DNA of 64,000 bases, from assembly GCA_964507445.1 (NCBI GenBank), contig CAZDQF010000004.1, forward strand, positions 248,001 to 312,000, written 5' to 3'. The notes under the pieces are model-generated. The model was not told the DNA's origin. It worked only from the letters and a program-made list of their open reading frames with translations, and did not search any database. The stretch's first letter is position 1. Each line of letters begins with the position of its first letter. The translations under genes and the position numbers were made by a program. Source of the stretch: GCA-2683135 sp964507445 (lineage in GTDB: Bacteria; Planctomycetota; GCA-002687715). Positions 16,918 through 24,813 of the stretch are shown one piece after another.

Positions 16918-18402
16918 ATGGGTGACTCCAAGCTCTTCCCGCTCCTGATCCTCGTCGTCCTGGCCGGCGTCGGCCTGCGGCTGGCGGAGGCCAACAACAA
17001 GAGCCTCTGGCTGGACGAGCTCCACACCTTGGAGATCGCCGCCTCGGAGGACGCCGGCGGCGTGGTGGACAGGCTCCGCCCGGACTTCCACGCTCCATTG
17101 CACTTTCTCACGGTCCACGCCCTCGGCGACCTGGACCCCCACCGCTCACGCCTCGTCTCCGCCGCCATCGGCCTGCTGGCCCTGCTGCCCCTGCTGCTGC
17201 TGGCGCGCGACGGGGGCCTCGGGATCGCCGGGAGGATCGCCGTAGCGGCCGGGGTGATGTTGCTCCCGTTCCAGTTGAGGTACGGCGTCGAATTACGCCC
17301 GTACGCGTGGCTGCAGTTGTTCTCCGCCATATGCGCCTGGGCAGCCTTCGCCACGAGGTCCGGACCCCGCCTCCGGTTCGCGGTCTTCGCCCTCGCCACC
17401 GCAGCCGGGCTCTACACCCACTACGCCATGTCCGTGGCCGTGGTCGGCATCGGAGTCGCCCGCCTCTTCGTCCACGGTCGCGGCCTGCTCCCTCTCTGGC
17501 AGGTGGTGGTGGCCGGGACCCTGGGCGTCATCGCCTTCCTCCCCTGGGTCATGGAGGTGGAGAGCTGGATCTTCGAAGACCCCTCCGTCATGACCCGGGA
17601 CGAGAAGGCGGAGGGCGCCGCCGCGCACACCCCGCAGACGCCGAAGAGCCTGACCGAGATGGCGCCTCACCTGATGAGCACGCCCGCACGCATGGTCGTC
17701 CCCAGCGTCGGCACCCTCGGAGGTCTGCCCTCGAAGCTGGTGCTGGGCGGCGCGGCCATCGCCGGCCTGGCCCTGCTGCTGGCCGCCGCCCTCTCCCTCA
17801 GACGAAGCTCTGAGGACGCCCCCGCCGGAGCCAATCGCGCCGTGTTCGGCGCCCTTCTCGCCGCGGCGGCCGCCACCACCACCATGGCCCTCGCGTGCTG
17901 GTACCTGTGGAACCGCATCCCGCTCCAGTACTTCGCCCTGTCCGCGTGGGGCTGGCCCCTGCTCCTGGGCGCCCTGGTGAACGGCGCGGCGCGGCGCGGT
18001 CGCGGCGCCGCTGTCCTCACCGGAGTCGTGACGGGGCTGCTGCTGATGGGGTCAGGCCACGGGTTCGGAGCGGCCCGCGAAGATCTGCGCGGCGGCGTCG
18101 CCAAGGCCCGGGAGCTGTCGGCGCAGCACCCCGGCGCCATCACCGCCATCCTCAGGCAACCGGACTGGTACTCCCACGCCTTCCTGTTCCAGATCTACGG
18201 GGGCGACCTGAAGGTGACGGAGCCCACGGCCCTGCCCCCCGGCGGGGACGCCCCCTCCCCGGTGATCGTGGTCACGCGAAACGCCCCGCCTCTGAGGAAG
18301 GGCAGCCCGGACAAGCCGTGGCGGTCCGTGGTGGCGGGACGGCAGCAGGTGGGCGACCCCATACGGGTGGACCGGGCCGTGGTGGTCTACGTGTACCAGT
18401 GA
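16918..18402 (+). CDS. GT-C membrane glycosyltransferase (PMT/ArnT-like)
   Basis: A 494-residue integral membrane protein with about ten hydrophobic segments. After TM1 it has NNKSLWLDELHTLE, the first-loop motif (S-L-W-x-D-E) that carries the catalytic Asp in polyprenyl-phosphate-sugar transferases of the GT39/GT83 type. RYGVELRPYAWLQLFSA and a C-terminal periplasmic domain (about residues 375-494) fit the same fold. The ATG at 16918 was chosen because TM1 follows within eight residues; an earlier in-frame GTG at 16849 would add a polar leader. TAGGAT at 16825-16830 may be a -10 box. It converges with the next GT-C gene, 13 bases away. Confidence 0.85.
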   Translation: MGDSKLFPLLILVVLAGVGLRLAEANNKSLWLDELHTLEIAASEDAGGVVDRLRPDFHAPLHFLTVHALGDLDPHRSRLVSAAIGLLALLPLLLLARDGGLGIAGRIAVAAGVMLLPFQLRYGVELRPYAWLQLFSAICAWAAFATRSGPRLRFAVFALATAAGLYTHYAMSVAVVGIGVARLFVHGRGLLPLWQVVVAGTLGVIAFLPWVMEVESWIFEDPSVMTRDEKAEGAAAHTPQTPKSLTEMAPHLMSTPARMVVPSVGTLGGLPSKLVLGGAAIAGLALLLAAALSLRRSSEDAPAGANRAVFGALLAAAAATTTMALACWYLWNRIPLQYFALSAWGWPLLLGALVNGAARRGRGAAVLTGVVTGLLLMGSGHGFGAAREDLRGGVAKARELSAQHPGAITAILRQPDWYSHAFLFQIYGGDLKVTEPTALPPGGDAPSPVIVVTRNAPPLRKGSPDKPWRSVVAGRQQVGDPIRVDRAVVVYVYQ

Positions 18403-18415
18403 CCGCGGGGCGTCA

Positions 18416-20062
18416 TCACTCCACCCGGTAGATGGCGACGCCGCCCCCGTTGATGCCCCCGGGGAACATCTTGACCACGGACCCGCGGCGACGGATCTCC
18501 TCCCAGAGCTTCGGGTGACGGGACTCCATGAAGATGGAGAACGTGGAGACCACCCAGGCCGCCCCGTCCTCCGGCACCAGGTCGTTCCACGCCTCGAGGG
18601 TCTCCACCGGGTGGAAGTCGGTCTCCATGTAGGTGCGGTAAGGGAGGATGGCCAGGCCCACGCTGACGACAGGGTCTGCGCCCCGGTGCTCCTCGATCCA
18701 CGCGCGGGCGCCGTCAAAGTCCTGCTTGGGCAACCGCCATGCCCCCGGGAGGGTCACCAGGGCGGCCCCGAGCATCAGCGCGATGGTGACCCGTCGCGCC
18801 CAACGTTGCCGCGTACCCAGCTGCCCCACGGGGAGCTTGGCGGCCACCACCCGCGCCAGATCCAGGGCCCCCGCCACCACCACCATCACCACGAGTCCGG
18901 CGAGGAAGAAGAACAGCCGCGGCCACAGGTTCCGACCCAGCGCCAGGTACGTGATCACGCTGACCATCCCCGAGGACACCAGAATCCCCGGGATCTCGGG
19001 CGCCATGCGCCACGCCGCCCGCAACCCCCACACCATCACCGCCAAGGCCACGAACAGGGCCCCGTATCCCAGCACCACCCCCTGGCCGAGGCTCAGCGCC
19101 AGCTCATGAATCAGCCACAGCGGATCGGTCCAGACCACGGACTTGACGAACGGTGAGGTGCGGAAGAACAGGTACTCCACCATCTGGGGCAGGATCAAGG
19201 CGTGCAGGGCGATGGTCGCCAACCCTCCCAGCATGAACCCCAACACCACCGCCCTCACACCCGGCGCCTTCACGCTGATCCGCAGGCGCAACACCTCGAA
19301 CACGACCCAGAGGGCCTGCCCCAATGCGACGAAGATCAGGGTCAGGTGCAGCCACATGCCGAGGGCGAGGGACAGCCCGAAGGTCACCCAGTGCCGGCGT
19401 CGCCCGGTTCGCAGGGCGTCGATGAAGAGCTTGGATGACAACAGGGTGAAGAACAGCAGTCCCGTGTAGCCCCGTGCGTTCTGGGAGAACGACATGTGAT
19501 GGAACGAGAGGGCGAGGACGCCGGCGGACACCAGGCCGACGGTCTTGCCGCCCCGTTGCTGCGCCAGGATCCCCAGCATGAGGATGGACAGGACGCCGAA
19601 CACGTAGGCCGGCAACCGGAGGCTCCAGGGGTGCTCCCCGAACAGGTCGCATGAGATCCAGGCCGAGAGGGAGTAGAGGGGGTGGTTGTTGTCGGACGGG
19701 TAGGTCCTGACCACGGCCTCGAAGGGCTGACGGATGTAGTCCACCACCATCCACATCTCGTCGAACCACAGCTGAGAGTCGAGCTGGTTGAGGCGCAAGG
19801 CGGCGCCGATGGCGGTGATGCCGAGGAGCGGCCCCCACGAGATGGGGGGCGCGGAGAGGGGGACGGGCAGGCGCTCCCTCCGTGATCCGGCGGCTACCAG
19901 GAACACCCCGAGCAGGGCCCAGGCCACACGCCAGATCACCGCGCCCTTGCCCAGATTCCGCAGGTCCTCCGGGTCCAGGGGCCCCGTGAGCACCTCCGTC
20001 GGCACCGCGAGCCCGGCGAGGAGACAGACCACACCCGCCGCCATCATCACCCGAGATCTCAA
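18416..20062 (-). CDS. GT-C membrane glycosyltransferase (PMT_2-like)
   Basis: A 548-residue membrane protein with about eleven to twelve hydrophobic segments. The first large loop has LDSQLWFDEMWMV, again the W-x-DE catalytic signature, followed by the NNHPLY and SQNARGYT blocks characteristic of the PMT_2/GT83 group (H-P and R-x-Y in loops 1-2). The C-terminal domain after the last TM (about residues 460-548) is probably periplasmic. The start may be TTG at 20062, which gives a TTGA overlap with the previous gene, or one of two ATG codons at 20047 and 20044. It follows the YbhN-like flippase and GT2 genes, so donor synthesis, flipping and transfer may be encoded together. Confidence 0.87.
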   Translation of the reverse strand: MRSRVMMAAGVVCLLAGLAVPTEVLTGPLDPEDLRNLGKGAVIWRVAWALLGVFLVAAGSRRERLPVPLSAPPISWGPLLGITAIGAALRLNQLDSQLWFDEMWMVVDYIRQPFEAVVRTYPSDNNHPLYSLSAWISCDLFGEHPWSLRLPAYVFGVLSILMLGILAQQRGGKTVGLVSAGVLALSFHHMSFSQNARGYTGLLFFTLLSSKLFIDALRTGRRRHWVTFGLSLALGMWLHLTLIFVALGQALWVVFEVLRLRISVKAPGVRAVVLGFMLGGLATIALHALILPQMVEYLFFRTSPFVKSVVWTDPLWLIHELALSLGQGVVLGYGALFVALAVMVWGLRAAWRMAPEIPGILVSSGMVSVITYLALGRNLWPRLFFFLAGLVVMVVVAGALDLARVVAAKLPVGQLGTRQRWARRVTIALMLGAALVTLPGAWRLPKQDFDGARAWIEEHRGADPVVSVGLAILPYRTYMETDFHPVETLEAWNDLVPEDGAAWVVSTFSIFMESRHPKLWEEIRRRGSVVKMFPGGINGGGVAIYRVE

Positions 20063-21030
20063 CGCGCCGATCCTCGCAACCAGTATGCCCCGGCCAACAG
20101 TCCCCCCACGATCAACACACTCTGCCAGATCAGCGACTGAACCACCGCCAGTTCCTGCAACCCCAACGGCGCCAGGAGGGCGGCGAACGCCGCCTCACGC
20201 ACCCCCAGCCCGCCGAAGCTGACCGGGAGCATGGCGGCGAGCTTGGCCAGGGGCCAGAGCAGGAACCAGGTCCCCAGGGCAAGGTCGAGCCCGAGAGATG
20301 TCCCCACCACCACGTTGACGAGGACGAAGCCGCCCTGCAGCAGAACGCAACACGCCCAGGCCGCGCAGGCACCGCCGGGCTGACGACGCAACGCGCGCAG
20401 CGCTCGGGCGAGCTGGATCAGGCGACGAGGCTGCCGACGAAGGGGGCGCCGCAGCAACTGGAACCGGAGCAACAGCAGGCCCAGGCCGACGCCTCCCCCG
20501 AGGACCGCCAGGGTGGCGGGGATCGCCACCAGGGTCCCACCGACGAGTTCAGCACCGACATCCGTGGCGAGCAATCCGAAGATGGCGAGGGCCAACAGCG
20601 CCAGCATGTCCGCCACACGGTCCACCAGGGAGCCGAGCACGAGGGCGGCGCGCTCTCGGGGCGCAGTGGTCGGCAAGGCCGAGCCCAACCTCAGCACGTC
20701 TCCGCCGATCAACGATGGCAGGCAGAGGTTGGCGAACAGCCCCGCGGCCTGGCAACGCACGGCCACGCCAGCGGCGAGGTCCGCCCCTGACAGGCGCAGA
20801 AACCACCTCCACTTGAGGGCGGACAGTGCCTGCAGAGAGAGGAAGACCGCCAGGGCCAGGAACCACGCCCAGGGAGCGAGCCCGCGGAACCCCTCCGCCA
20901 CCTTCCCGGTGTCCACGGACAGCAGCACGACAGCGAGGACGACGAGCGAGAGGACCAGCCTCGCGATCAGACCAACGCGACCCCGCCGTGCGCGGCTGGT
21001 CAGTCCTTCCGGGATGCTGGATTCACCCAT
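20059..21030 (-). CDS. YbhN/AglD-type lysylphosphatidylglycerol-synthase transmembrane-region family protein
   Basis: A 323-residue membrane protein of the UPF0104/LPG_synthase_TM family with about eight hydrophobic segments. KWRWFLRLSG, the N-x-CLPSLIGGD-x-LR motif (about residues 90-105), SLVDRVADMLALL and LPVSFGGLGVREAAF are the family's hallmark blocks. Members without the catalytic lysyltransferase domain are thought to flip or transport lipid-linked sugars and often sit with DPM1-like GT2 enzymes, as here. The ATG at 21030 lies 31 bases inside the upstream GT2 gene. Longer frames upstream are shadow coding. The flippase role is inference. Confidence 0.9.
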   Translation of the reverse strand: MGESSIPEGLTSRARRGRVGLIARLVLSLVVLAVVLLSVDTGKVAEGFRGLAPWAWFLALAVFLSLQALSALKWRWFLRLSGADLAAGVAVRCQAAGLFANLCLPSLIGGDVLRLGSALPTTAPRERAALVLGSLVDRVADMLALLALAIFGLLATDVGAELVGGTLVAIPATLAVLGGGVGLGLLLLRFQLLRRPLRRQPRRLIQLARALRALRRQPGGACAAWACCVLLQGGFVLVNVVVGTSLGLDLALGTWFLLWPLAKLAAMLPVSFGGLGVREAAFAALLAPLGLQELAVVQSLIWQSVLIVGGLLAGAYWLRGSAR

Positions 21031-21986
21031 CGATCGAGACCGAGCCGTGCGTTCTGATCCGCCAGGAGGCCCACGGCCCAGATGATGAAGGCCGCCAGGA
21101 ACGCCATCACGGCGCTCTCCGACAGGTCGGCCAGTAGCAGGTCGTAGATGAACTTCGCCAACCCGGCGGTGAAGAAGACCAGCCCGAGGGGCAGGAAGAC
21201 CTTGAGGGGATTGAACAGCACCATGACGCGGAGGATGAGGAAGAGGAAGTCCGCGGCGTGATGCGGGCGGATCTTGGACTTGCCGACCCGCTTGCGGTAG
21301 TCGATGGGCACGTAGCCGACGGACCCGTCCGTGCACATGATGGAGAGGGTGATGGTGGTGGTGAAGGAAAACCCGGCCGGGAGGATGTGGCGGAAGCGCC
21401 GCACGTCGCGACGTCGGATGACCCGCAGCCCCGAGTTCAGGTCCGGGATCTTCTGCCCGGCCAGGTAGCTGGCCAGACGGCGCAGGAACGACCGCGCCGG
21501 ACGACGCGCCATGGAGTCGTGGACGTTGCTGCCGGTGCGGGAACCCACGACCATGTCGAACGCGGACGACCGCTCCAGCAACCTGGGGATCTCTTCCGCC
21601 GGGTAGGTGCCGTCCGCGTCCGTGATGACCACCAGCTCGGAGCGCGCGGCGTCGAAGCCCCGCTTGAGGGCCGCGCCGTAACCGCGGTTCTCCGGCTGGC
21701 TGATGACCCGGCACGGCGCCCCCCGGGCGCGCTCGGCGGTGGCATCGGAAGAGCCGTCATCCACCACCAGGATCTCGAAACGCAAGCCGCGGTCGGAGAG
21801 AACTCCGTGGATACCCTCGATCTCCTGGGCGATGGCGTCCTCTTCGTTGAAGGCCGGGATCACGACCGTGACATCGGGGCACTCCTCCTCGACCCCCGTC
21901 GCCTCAGGACGCGGCTGTTCCGTCGTGCTCTCGATCGCGTAACCTCCTTCCCTGTCCTCTCGGCATTCGGCCGAGGGGTTCTGCAT
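21000..21986 (-). CDS. GT2 glycosyltransferase with C-terminal membrane helices (DPM1/GtrB-like)
   Basis: A GT2 enzyme of up to 328 residues that probably makes a polyprenyl-phosphate sugar. VTVVIPAFNEEDAIAQEI, VVDDGSSD, ENRGYGAALKRG and ITDADGTYP (the D-x-D site) come first; HRxR-like DLNSGLRVIRR follows, and two hydrophobic helices end the protein (about residues 240-300), as in GtrB. The ATG at 21986 has no usable ribosome site. A perfect AAGGAGGT at 21942-21949 lies 6 bases before an in-frame ATC (21934-21936), so the real start may be that near-cognate codon, which would remove 17 residues of polar leader. Operon with the YbhN-like and GT-C genes. Confidence 0.9.
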   Translation of the reverse strand: MQNPSAECREDREGGYAIESTTEQPRPEATGVEEECPDVTVVIPAFNEEDAIAQEIEGIHGVLSDRGLRFEILVVDDGSSDATAERARGAPCRVISQPENRGYGAALKRGFDAARSELVVITDADGTYPAEEIPRLLERSSAFDMVVGSRTGSNVHDSMARRPARSFLRRLASYLAGQKIPDLNSGLRVIRRRDVRRFRHILPAGFSFTTTITLSIMCTDGSVGYVPIDYRKRVGKSKIRPHHAADFLFLILRVMVLFNPLKVFLPLGLVFFTAGLAKFIYDLLLADLSESAVMAFLAAFIIWAVGLLADQNARLGLDRWVNPASRKD

Positions 21987-22003
21987 CTCCCGCGGTTGGA
22001 TCG

Positions 22004-23410
22004 TTGACACGCAGGCTATCACGCAATCTGGGCACCCTCTACAGCGCCGAGGTGGCCGCCAAGGCGCTGGGAGTGGTCATCTTCGGCGCCCTCGCGCAAC
22101 GCCTCGGGCCGGAGACCTACGGACGCCTCGGGTGGGCGTTGTCCGTCGTCTTCCTGCTCAACCTGATCCAGGAAGCCGGCCTGGCGCCGTATGGCGCGCG
22201 GGAGGCCACCCGCGACCCGTCCCAGCTACGCACGTTGGCGGCCCGGATCATCTGCGTCCGCATCCTGCTGCTGATCCCCCTGGCCGCGTTGGTGTTCCTC
22301 GCCGCCGGCCTGGTGGACGACAGCAAGGCACGGGTCCTCTGGTACTGCGCGCTGACGCTGCTGCCGGCTCCGTTGATGCTGAACTGGGTGTTCCAATCCC
22401 GCGACGAGATGCGGGTGGTGGCCGCAAGCTCCGTGCTCCGACAAGGGGTCCTCGCCATCGGCGTCCTCGCCTTCGTCCACTCAGCGGAGGATGTGAGGCT
22501 CGCTCCCGTGTTCGACGCTGTCGCCCTCCTCGTGGTCGTGGTGCTGCAGCAAGGTCTGTTTCGACGGCTCGTGGGGCGACCGCGGTTCCAACGGGTCCGC
22601 TCCGGCATCACCCGTGTGGCCCGCGAGGCCGCCCCCCTCGCCGCGTCCTCCATCGCCTGGGCCGTGCGCCTCTTCGCCCCGGTGATCCTCATGGGAGCCT
22701 GGTCCACAGACTCCGAAGTGGGTTACTTCGAATCGGGACACCGGCTGGTCATCTCCATCCACGCCTTCGTCTGGTTGTTCTTCTTCAACCTGCTGCCCAC
22801 GCTGACGCGCCTGCTGACGCGGGAGGATCTGGGAGGCTGGCGCGCGCTCATGAGCTCCTCCCAGCGCCTCGTCGCCTGGGCGGCCCCCGGTGGCTGCCTG
22901 GCCCTGACCGCCCTCGCTCCGGCGCTGGTCACCCTGATCTACGGGGACGCGTTCGCCCACGCCGTGCTCCCCTTCCAGCTGCAGCTCTGGATGCTGGCGG
23001 TGGCCTTCGTGTCCGGGCACCATCGCTTCTCCCTCATCGCGTCCGGGAACCAGGGCTCGGAGTTGCTGTCGAGCTTTGCCGGCGCCCTGACCTGCACGGT
23101 CGCCTGCGTCGCGTTCTCGGACGACCTCACCCCGACCATCGCGGCCGTGATCCTTGTGCTCAGCGAGCTCGTCACCTGCCTCAGCGCCATGCGGCTGCTG
23201 GGGCGGACCGTGGAACCGGCCAGGTCCTACCGGTTCCTGGTCAAACCCCTGGTGGTGCTGGCCCCGGTGGCCTGGCTGATCCTCGGCCCCCTGGGGGAGC
23301 ACGCCATCCTCGGCGCCGCGACCGCCGCGGCGGTCACGGTCGCCGGACTGCTCCTCCTGGAACGAGGCCTGCTGCAGAGCCTCTCGAAGCTCTCCACCAT
23401 CCGGAGTTGA
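22004..23410 (+). CDS. Wzx-type oligosaccharide flippase (MOP superfamily)
   Basis: A 468-residue membrane protein with about 12-14 hydrophobic segments of the polysaccharide-synthesis/MATE-like (MOP) superfamily. The N-terminus SRNLGTLYSAEVAAKALGV followed by GPETYGRLGWALSVV is the usual Wzx opening, and MLNWVFQSRDEMRVVA and GYFESGHRLV match the first-half and second-half signature regions. It would flip undecaprenyl-linked repeat units across the inner membrane for polysaccharide assembly. The only plausible start is TTG at 22004 (no ATG or GTG nearby), which is divergent from the GT2 gene. The radical SAM gene follows after 43 bases. Confidence 0.9.
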   Translation: MTRRLSRNLGTLYSAEVAAKALGVVIFGALAQRLGPETYGRLGWALSVVFLLNLIQEAGLAPYGAREATRDPSQLRTLAARIICVRILLLIPLAALVFLAAGLVDDSKARVLWYCALTLLPAPLMLNWVFQSRDEMRVVAASSVLRQGVLAIGVLAFVHSAEDVRLAPVFDAVALLVVVVLQQGLFRRLVGRPRFQRVRSGITRVAREAAPLAASSIAWAVRLFAPVILMGAWSTDSEVGYFESGHRLVISIHAFVWLFFFNLLPTLTRLLTREDLGGWRALMSSSQRLVAWAAPGGCLALTALAPALVTLIYGDAFAHAVLPFQLQLWMLAVAFVSGHHRFSLIASGNQGSELLSSFAGALTCTVACVAFSDDLTPTIAAVILVLSELVTCLSAMRLLGRTVEPARSYRFLVKPLVVLAPVAWLILGPLGEHAILGAATAAAVTVAGLLLLERGLLQSLSKLSTIRS

Positions 23411-23441
23411 GCCGGACTCTTCGGGGCCCACGGCGAGGCGG

Positions 23442-23447
23442 TATCAT
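23442..23447 (+). promoter_or_regulatory. -10-like box 6 bases before a start codon (possible leaderless transcript)
   Basis: TATCAT (5/6 to the -10 consensus) ends 6 bases before the GTG start of the radical SAM gene at 23454. Transcription normally starts about 6-8 bases after a -10 box, so the mRNA could begin at or next to the start codon. No ribosome site is present. Confidence 0.45.
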
Positions 23448-23453
23448 GCAGTT

Positions 23454-24578
23454 GTGAGCACGATCCAGCGTATTCGGCGGCACCTCCGCCTGATGAAGAC
23501 CGCGCGCGGCAAGGGCGAGACCCTGCCCACGCCTCCGTTCCTCATCCTCTTCATCAATTCCATCTGCAATCAGGCCTGTGACCACTGCTTCTACTGGCAG
23601 TCCCTCAACAGCAAGGACGACCTCAGCAGGGAGGAGCTGTTCGACCTCGCTCGATCCCTCGGCCCCATCGAGAACCTGAACCTGTCCGGCGGTGAGCCCT
23701 TCTTGCGGCCGGACTGGGGCGAGATCTGCGACTTCTTCGTCCAGAACAACGGGGTCAAGCGCATCTACTGCCCGACCAACGGCTACTTCGCAGAGAAAAC
23801 GGAGCGCCAGTTGGAGGTCCTGTTCCGCAATCCGGACCTCGTCGAGTGCACCATCGAGCTCTCCCTGGACGGGATGCCCGAATTCCACGACGTGTTCCGC
23901 AAGAGCAAGAACGCCTTCGCCAAGGCCATGGACACCTACGACATGCTCGCCAGGTTCCAGGCGAAGGAGCCGAGGCTACAGATCCACGCCATCTCCACGG
24001 CCACGGGAGAGAACGTGGACGAGATCAAGCAGCTCACCACCTACCTGTTCGACCGCTGCCCGCGCATGACCCACCACAACATCGCCATGCTTCGCGGAGA
24101 GCGGAAGCGACCGACCCTCATGGGTCCGGCGCTGGAAAATTACCGCGAGCTGGTGGACTACATGGCGTCGCTCTGGCGAGAACGGGAGGAGGGCCGTTTC
24201 GGCGGCATCGTGGACCCCATGCTGCACTGGGGTAAGGAGCGGATCGCCGCCGCCCAGACCCAGGCGGTCCCTTGCAAGGCAGGGGTCCTCACGGGAGTGG
24301 TCTACGCCAACGGGGACGTCAGCCTCTGCGAGCAACACGAACCCATCGGCAACCTCCGCCAGACGCCGTTCCCGGAGATCTGGAACTCCGAGCAGGCCAG
24401 CACCCTGAGGCGGTCCATCGGCTGCAAGGAGTGCTTCTGCACCAACGAGGTCTTCCTCTGGCCGTCCATCGTCTTCTCCCCGTCCTGGCTCCCCAGGGCG
24501 TTCGTCGGGAGCCGGGCCTGGCGCAAGGCGCCGCCGCTGTCACCGGAAGACCGCGTGACGATCGACCCGGTCACCTGA
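23454..24578 (+). CDS. radical SAM/SPASM-domain enzyme
   Basis: A 374-residue iron-sulfur enzyme. C38-x3-C42-x2-C45 is the canonical SAM-cluster motif (within INSICNQACDHCFYWQ), followed by NLSGGEPFLRPD (SAM-binding GGE) and a TIM-barrel core with ELSLDGMPEFHD. The C-terminal SPASM region has cysteines in VPCKAG, DVSLCEQ and GCKECFCTN, enough to bind one or two auxiliary clusters. It has the layout of MoaA/PqqE/anSME-type maturases and of poorly known enzymes in glycan loci. No RiPP precursor or PqqD-like partner is adjacent; the context is polysaccharide synthesis, so modification of a sugar or lipid carrier is possible. GTG start; stop is TGA at 24578. Confidence 0.9.
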   Translation: MSTIQRIRRHLRLMKTARGKGETLPTPPFLILFINSICNQACDHCFYWQSLNSKDDLSREELFDLARSLGPIENLNLSGGEPFLRPDWGEICDFFVQNNGVKRIYCPTNGYFAEKTERQLEVLFRNPDLVECTIELSLDGMPEFHDVFRKSKNAFAKAMDTYDMLARFQAKEPRLQIHAISTATGENVDEIKQLTTYLFDRCPRMTHHNIAMLRGERKRPTLMGPALENYRELVDYMASLWREREEGRFGGIVDPMLHWGKERIAAAQTQAVPCKAGVLTGVVYANGDVSLCEQHEPIGNLRQTPFPEIWNSEQASTLRRSIGCKECFCTNEVFLWPSIVFSPSWLPRAFVGSRAWRKAPPLSPEDRVTIDPVT

Positions 24579-24813
24579 GCTCCGCACCTGCCCGTCCCTG
24601 GAGCGCCCGGTCGCCGACGTCGCGGGTCCCCGGCCAGGACAAGACCGCAATTCACGCCCGAACCGAGATAGCTGCACGCGGACTGAGTGTTTTGCCGGTC
24701 TGGTGAAGCTCGTACCTCGTACCGGGCTTATCGTGCGCATGGGTACGTAGGTATCTACACAGTCTTGCTTCCCAGCCACGAGGCTCCATCAACACGCCCG
24801 AAGGAGTTCAAAC
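24579..24813. other. intergenic region upstream of the multicopper oxidase
   Basis: 235 bases, less GC-rich than its surroundings. The first third is GC-rich and has no clear terminator. Near 24714-24730 there are short direct and inverted copies of CGTACC/GGTACG-type sequence (CGTACCTCGTACCGGG), and TATCTA at 24752-24757 could be a -10 box. The last bases hold the strong ribosome site AAGGAG at 24801-24806. No convincing ORF on either strand. Confidence 0.5.

Noticed and set aside
21000..24578. Mobile element or horizontal island boundary in the glycan region
   Set aside because: No transposase, integrase, terminal repeats, tRNA or sharp composition change is visible at the edges.
24540..24779. 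79-codon minus-strand frame before the multicopper oxidase
   Set aside because: Overlaps the radical SAM 3' end, no ribosome site, composition of non-coding DNA.
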